Part shown: positions 60,298 to 64,000 of the stretch, piece after piece | Layout of the letters: each line of letters opens with the position of its first letter | Position numbering within the stretch: the stretch's first letter is position 1 | Origin: Isoetes taiwanensis | Lineage: Eukaryota > Streptophyta > Lycopodiopsida > Isoetales > Isoetaceae | DNA: 64,000 nt | NCBI GenBank assembly: GCA_021234155.1 | Contig: JAJEKV010000046.1 | Location: 7,385,012-7,449,011 of the forward strand | Reading direction: 5' to 3' | The notes under the pieces: generated by a model | Told to the model about the DNA's origin: nothing | Database searches by the model: none | What the model saw: only the letters and a program-made list of their open reading frames with translations | Made by a program: the position numbers and the translations under genes

Positions 60298-60364
60298 GTC
60301 TCACAGCTCGCGCCTGGTCAAGAAACTAAACTTTAGCTTTTGAGCGAGGCGCAAGCTGTGAGAC
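60298..60364 (+). repeat. 67-nt hairpin, copy 4
   Basis: Same unit, beginning 202 bp after the start of copy 3 and ending about 180 bp before the TATA box of ORF2. Confidence 0.9.
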
Positions 60365-60546
60365 CTCCTAACATTTCTTCACCAGAACTTGCCCAAATGA
60401 TCTTCAACCTGTTGTATAGCATCTTTTAGGTAATCCAGCCATGCTCTAACACTTGAACTAGTCTTCAAATTCCCATTTTGACCTCAGTATAGACTACAAT
60501 CACCCAACCCGTAAGTCACCCAAAAATTAGGGTTTTCCCTCTTTTC

Positions 60547-60554
60547 TATAAATA
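60547..60554 (+). promoter_or_regulatory. TATA box ahead of ORF2
   Basis: CTATAAATAGG followed by TCCCTCATTT, then CCAGCTCCCTGAGGCG about 75 bp on. The promoter of the H3-like ORF has CTATAAATAG, CCTCATTT and the counterpart CTCCCTAAGGCG. The shared order shows a duplicated promoter. Confidence 0.6.
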
Positions 60555-60668
60555 GGTCCCTCATTTCACACATAGCACCCTACAAGTTTGCTCCTGCCCT
60601 CTTAGCCGATTTTCCAGCTCCCTGAGGCGCTATTGCAACCGTTTGCTACTCTCCTTCGCATTAAACCA

Positions 60669-62210
60669 ATGGCAACCTCTGATTTCCGCAGATGGTATAG
60701 CGCCAGCGCTCATGTGGCCGAGGCCGACTTTGACCAAATTTTCCATGTCTTCCAGAAGGAGGTAGATGTCCAAGCAACTTTGCACGCAACCCCAGCTTAC
60801 AGTAGAGTCCTGTCTGAATTCCAAGCTAGGGTAGAACCAGCACTAGTGCAGCTCCCACCTTGCATAGGTTACTTTGTTCCTAGGCAATCCCTGCAAGCAG
60901 CTTTAGGCGATGTTCCAAACATTGCCAAGTACCTCACAAACAAGGCCCAACGCACGCCCGAGCCAATGGTTCTAACTGTTAATAGGACCAAATATTTCTC
61001 TTTTAACACTGCCTTGGCAATTTTTCTTACCCATCGTGCCGAGAACACTGTGGGAGAAACCTCCATTCCCCCCATGGACGTGGACCCATTAGCCACAGCC
61101 CGTGAAGATAACAACTCCTCCCTTACAGTCAATCTGAGCAGAGCAGAAGGAAGGAAAAGAAGACTCGTAAAGAAGAGGAATCGAAAGAGGAGGAAGACTA
61201 CGCCGAGCTCGACCCAGCGAAGAGCGGCAACAAAGCGAGAACAAGAGTGGCAAGACTTCGAAAGAAGCCGGCAAACTCTTAGAATCGCGCCACCCCTTGG
61301 GCTAGGCATTTCAAGCCTAGCCCCCATCATTGTCGAGGGCGAAGAATTTTTGCTCCTAAGCGACATCCAAAACCTCCCCGAGTGCGAGGGGAAAGGGAGT
61401 ATCGACCAAGAGTTGCTGCACCAACTCAGGAAGAACGGATCACGACGACTTCATCGTTCGAGGAACCTCGACTTCCCACTCCAAGTAAGGGAAGCCGACA
61501 CTTACGGGGAGTCAACCTCCCATATCCAAGCCTACAACATCAAAGGCATTATGGAGGCGACCAGGCCCGCAAACCAACTACCGGCGGAGGAAGAGTTCCT
61601 TGCTCTGAGGAGCGGATGGGGATTCGCCCGCGACATCAACATCTTAACGGCAAGCTCTTGGAACACCTCCCCGGGAGAAGAGAGGCGAGTTCGACCTCAG
61701 GAGAGCCTCAACAACAGTCAGGGACTACAGGGAGCTCACCACGGTGGAGGTAGATGACTTTGCGGGTATACCGCAGTGAGCGGATGCCGAAAGTGGCGAG
61801 GGACCGATCACGCAACGACAAATCGTTGTGGTATTACCCTCCCTGGCGGCGGATGGAAGAATAGCGGTAATTCACCGCCAAATTCACCCCCGAGGCGAGG
61901 AAGGAGTATCGATGCTAATTGCGCTCTCGAGTTTGGCGGCATGCGCGGTTACCCCTCAACACCGAAAGTATGCCATCCCGGTGAAGAGGCGGTAGCACTC
62001 GATGTTTTTGACTTCGCCATACCTACAAAGGCAAGGAAGACTAGCGTGGATGCTAGCCTATACCTCCGGCCTTGAGTAGAAGATTTGGCGAGAGCTTTGC
62101 AGGGTGGATCTTCAGTTAACGTCCTTAGGAACTTGGGTCATTCAGTGGGAATAGCCCAAGTGAAGAAGTTCCTAGAGGATAATCCATCCTACCGTTATCA
62201 AGAATAGTTA
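60669..62210 (+). pseudogene. ORF2 of element R, conserved accessory protein of unknown function
   Basis: I prefer the ATG at 60669 (MATSDFRRWYS, context ACCAATGGC) over 60633, because the leader is homologous to that of the H3-like ORF. The first frame is open to 61757. Homology to ORF2 of element L then goes on in another frame (TTVEVDDFAG and ALSSLAACAV), and a third stretch runs to 62210 past a TGA at 62073, so about 510 codons were intended. Visible parts are the segment PMVLTVNRTKYFSFNTALAI, a basic run KRRLVKKRNRKRRK (possible nuclear signal) and the related segment LAPIIVEGEEFLLLSDIQ. I do not recognise the fold or function. Its constant position beside the H3-like ORF suggests a shared task. 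Confidence 0.7.
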
Positions 62211-62584
62211 GGAATCTTGATCTGGGAAGTCTTTTGTAGTAAACATATTATATAATATAAATATAACTTCTTTTGCATTTTTAAATGTTTTGTTGATATA
62301 TTTTGTTACGCAACTATACCAACAACACATATAATGCAACAGAACAAACAAAAACTAACCGTACAACCATGACCAATTGTGTATGCAGAAAGGGAACAAC
62401 GAACAGTCGAGCAAAACAGGGAGGCCCAACGAGAGATGAAGAAACTCTGACGGGCAACCCCTTCAAAGGGACCTCTTCGAGGGGATATGGCCCCATGACA
62501 CCGGAAAGAAGAGTTGTCATAAATCTTGAAACGAACTGGACCAGGATAAAGGCCCTACTAGCAGCCCAAGCATCATCCAGCCAT
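62211..62584. other. spacer ahead of gag in element R
   Basis: AT-rich at 62240-62330. An open stretch 62303-62587 ends INLETNWTRIKALLAAQASSS. Its last part resembles the region just upstream of gag in element C (ALLPQAS), so the original gag may start further upstream than the basic region. Confidence 0.4.
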
Positions 62585-63540
62585 TAAAACGACACCCGAA
62601 AGTCGGGGAAAGACAAGAGAAGGAGTAAGAGAAGGAGGTCCCCAGCACGAGACCTCCAATCAAGCTCAACCTCTGACTCAGTCCAAAAGAGGCCGGCCGC
62701 AGGCAGACCGTCAGAGATGGCGGTGCATGACACTAAGGCCCTAGATTACGGTAAGAAGGTGGACTCGCAGACTGAAATGTGTGGAAAGCCCCAAAAACTC
62801 GAGCAGTTCTCCGAGGCGAGAAACGGATCCGGCCCTAGAGGCGCAGGCATGGCTGACGAAATGAGCGAGTACGGCAATGCCTATGGCATGAAGGACAAAG
62901 ACAAAGGCAGGGTGGCGACAGCCAACCTGAAAGGAGCCACACGCATATGGTGGAAGGGCTATGCCAAGGCCCATGGGTTGAGCAGAGATGCATGCCACTT
63001 TAAGAAGTTCTCAAAAGCTTTCAAGAAACACTATGTTCCTCGGGAACACAAGTCGAACATGATGCGCCGGTTTTTACGATTAAAGTTAGGGTACAAGACG
63101 GTGCGTATACAAAGAGTTCATGAGGCTAAGATCAGATGTGCCTAAACTGAGTGAGAAACACGCAGTGGAAAGCTACATAGAAGGGCTGAACGAGGAACTC
63201 AGAAAACTCGTAAGGGCAATAGACCCCAAAACAGTGTCTGAAGCGGAGTCCAAGGCAATTAGTTTGCAAGGATCGAGGCCGCAGGAACGGTCTGCATGAG
63301 GCAGCCTTACTATCGGGATAGAGGGAAAAGCAACAGGGAACTACTACAGTCCCTAGGGCAGCCAGCCCAAGCCCAAAGAAAGTCCCCATATAATAGCAAC
63401 CCGGGAAACAAAGAAGAAAGAAAGCGGTGTCCTTCAAGGACAAACAGAAGGTTCCAACTACTCAAAGCAAAAAGACGGTCCTTCTTGCAGCGATGCCCAA
63501 GGAGAAAAAGGCAGGAATGCATAGAGAAGCGGCTCACTTA
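62585..63540 (+). pseudogene. gag of element R, frameshifted
   Basis: The start region reads TRKSGKDKRRSKRRR and leads to KKVDSQ, then LEQFSEARNG and ADEMSEYGNAYGMKDKDKG, in the longest open stretch (62717-63145). The frame shifts near 63100, and the next frame reads YKEFMRLRSDVPKLSEKHAV and KAISLQG. Another shift gives VSFKDKQKV near 63440. The zinc knuckle seen in element C is missing or unreadable. It is a dead gag that is close in sequence to C. Confidence 0.85.
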
Positions 63541-63589
63541 GATGTTTTCAGCCGGGCCACGGCAGCAATGAATGCCCATTTGTTATGAG

Positions 63590-64000
63590 CTCGGTAGCCA
63601 GCGAGTTGGGCGGATGGGACACTCCATCGAGGCGAGGGCGGCGAGGAGGCACGCGATTACATTCGAGGTGAGTGCCACATCTTCGCTGCTATAGATACGA
63701 GCACGGCAGAGACCCGGTATAAGGTAATCACCACAAGAGGGAAGCCAAAGGCCAAGTCCTTCATAGTCTTGATAGACTCGAAAGTAGCCATAACCGCGAT
63801 GGGCAAAAAGACATATAGGCGGGAAGAGAATCAACTTCGACATTGACTTGCCGGGGATTAATATCCGACATTGATGGGGGCAGAAGTAATGGGCATTGGC
63901 GGATATCTGAACTTGATCGTTGGAATGGAGTACCTCGGACCAGCCGGGGCCATCATTGATTGTGGAAAGCGGAAGGTGACCTTCCCAGCGCCCGACGGCA
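63590..64000 (+). pseudogene. protease and pol start of element R
   Basis: ELGGWDTPS and KPKAKSFIVLIDS match element C (ELGGWDTPS, KAKSFTILIDS). After LIDS the Gly and most of the protease are deleted, and the frame returns with [15 protein letters not shown] in another phase. From about 63870 it reads GAEVMGIGGYLNLIVGMEYL and [16 protein letters not shown], continuous with pol at the window end. The protease cannot be active. Confidence 0.8.

Larger units (their letters stand above)
56516..64000 (+). mobile_element. Ty3/gypsy chromovirus element R with histone H3-like ORF
   Basis: The parts in order are 5' LTR (56516-58019), primer-binding site (58021), two hairpins, TATA box, H3-like ORF (58692-59951), two more hairpins, TATA box, ORF2 (60669-62210), gag (62585-63540) and protease/pol start up to the window edge. 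Everything is on one strand. ORF2, gag and protease are broken; the H3-like ORF is intact. Chromovirus assignment is by close similarity of gag and the pol start ([20 protein letters not shown]) to element C. Two accessory ORFs ahead of gag are not part of the usual chromovirus layout. Confidence 0.9.

Noticed and set aside
58224-60364. Hairpins as the metazoan histone mRNA 3' stem-loop
   Set aside because: The animal stem-loop is a short 6-bp stem with a 4-nt loop; these are 67 nt, of unrelated sequence, and also lie upstream of the ORF. Plant histone mRNAs are polyadenylated.
60633-60668. Upstream ATG as start of ORF2
   Set aside because: The ATG at 60669 has better context and corresponds to the start of the H3-like ORF in the duplicated leader.
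1-64000. CRISPR arrays, bacterial operons or ribosome-binding sites
   Set aside because: The window is plant nuclear DNA; no regularly spaced short repeats or bacterial gene layout is present.

Overview
This is nuclear DNA of a land plant with a large, repeat-filled genome. The evidence is Ty3/gypsy retrotransposons with plant-type primer sites, Helitron ends, a LINE tail and one intron-rich gene of the plant-specific trihelix class. I cannot name the species; a fern, lycophyte or gymnosperm would fit. Nearly all recognisable coding DNA is mobile or derived from mobile elements.

Layout. (1) 1-7097, minus strand: 5' half of an old chromovirus-type Ty3 element L, with an LTR at 5491-7097, a primer-binding site, a broken histone H3-like ORF (3495-4738), a broken second ORF (1891-3288) and a gag relic at the left edge. 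(2) 7.1-17.3 kb: mostly unique DNA with two inverted-repeat structures (8.7-9.1 kb), a seven-exon trihelix transcription factor gene (10173-11655, minus), one possible further exon and a probable LINE relic. (3) 17364-37472, minus: a second Ty3 lineage, element A, with two LTRs, gag, protease, an extra RNase H, RT and integrase. It is split by a roughly 10.5 kb insertion with a Helitron 3' end at 32135, and that insertion carries a 5'-truncated LINE with an 11 bp target duplication. (4) 37.5-41.2 kb: a stray gag piece and three copies of a 430 bp repeat with Pol III-like boxes. (5) 41864-48.94 kb, minus: chromovirus element C with a 3' LTR, an uninterrupted 1054-codon RT-RNase H-integrase-chromodomain ORF and frame-broken gag and protease. 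(6) 50.4-52.4 kb: an unknown broken gene cut by another Helitron end. (7) 56516-64000, plus: chromovirus element R with its 5' LTR, primer-binding site, two accessory ORFs, and the start of gag-pol.

The main discovery is in elements R and L. Element R carries, between its primer-binding site and gag, an intact 419-codon ORF (58692-59951). It begins with the exact histone H3 tail MARTKQTARK and ends with a complete, gap-free H3 histone-fold domain (residues 331-419). About 310 residues of charged, partly coiled-coil sequence lie between them. Element L carries a decayed ORF of the same length at the same place with the same ends. In R the H3-like ORF and a second conserved ORF of unknown function each sit behind the same regulatory layout: two 67-nt hairpins, then a TATAAATA box, then a shared CTCCCT(A/G)AGGCG leader. 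ORF2, gag and protease of R are broken while the H3-like ORF is intact.

Chromovirus integrases carry a chromodomain, visible in element C, and chromodomains of this class bind methylated H3 tails. An element that encodes both a chromodomain and its own H3 tail plus fold suggests a retrotransposon that manipulates or builds its own chromatin. That functional link is inference; the protein architecture is read directly from the sequence.
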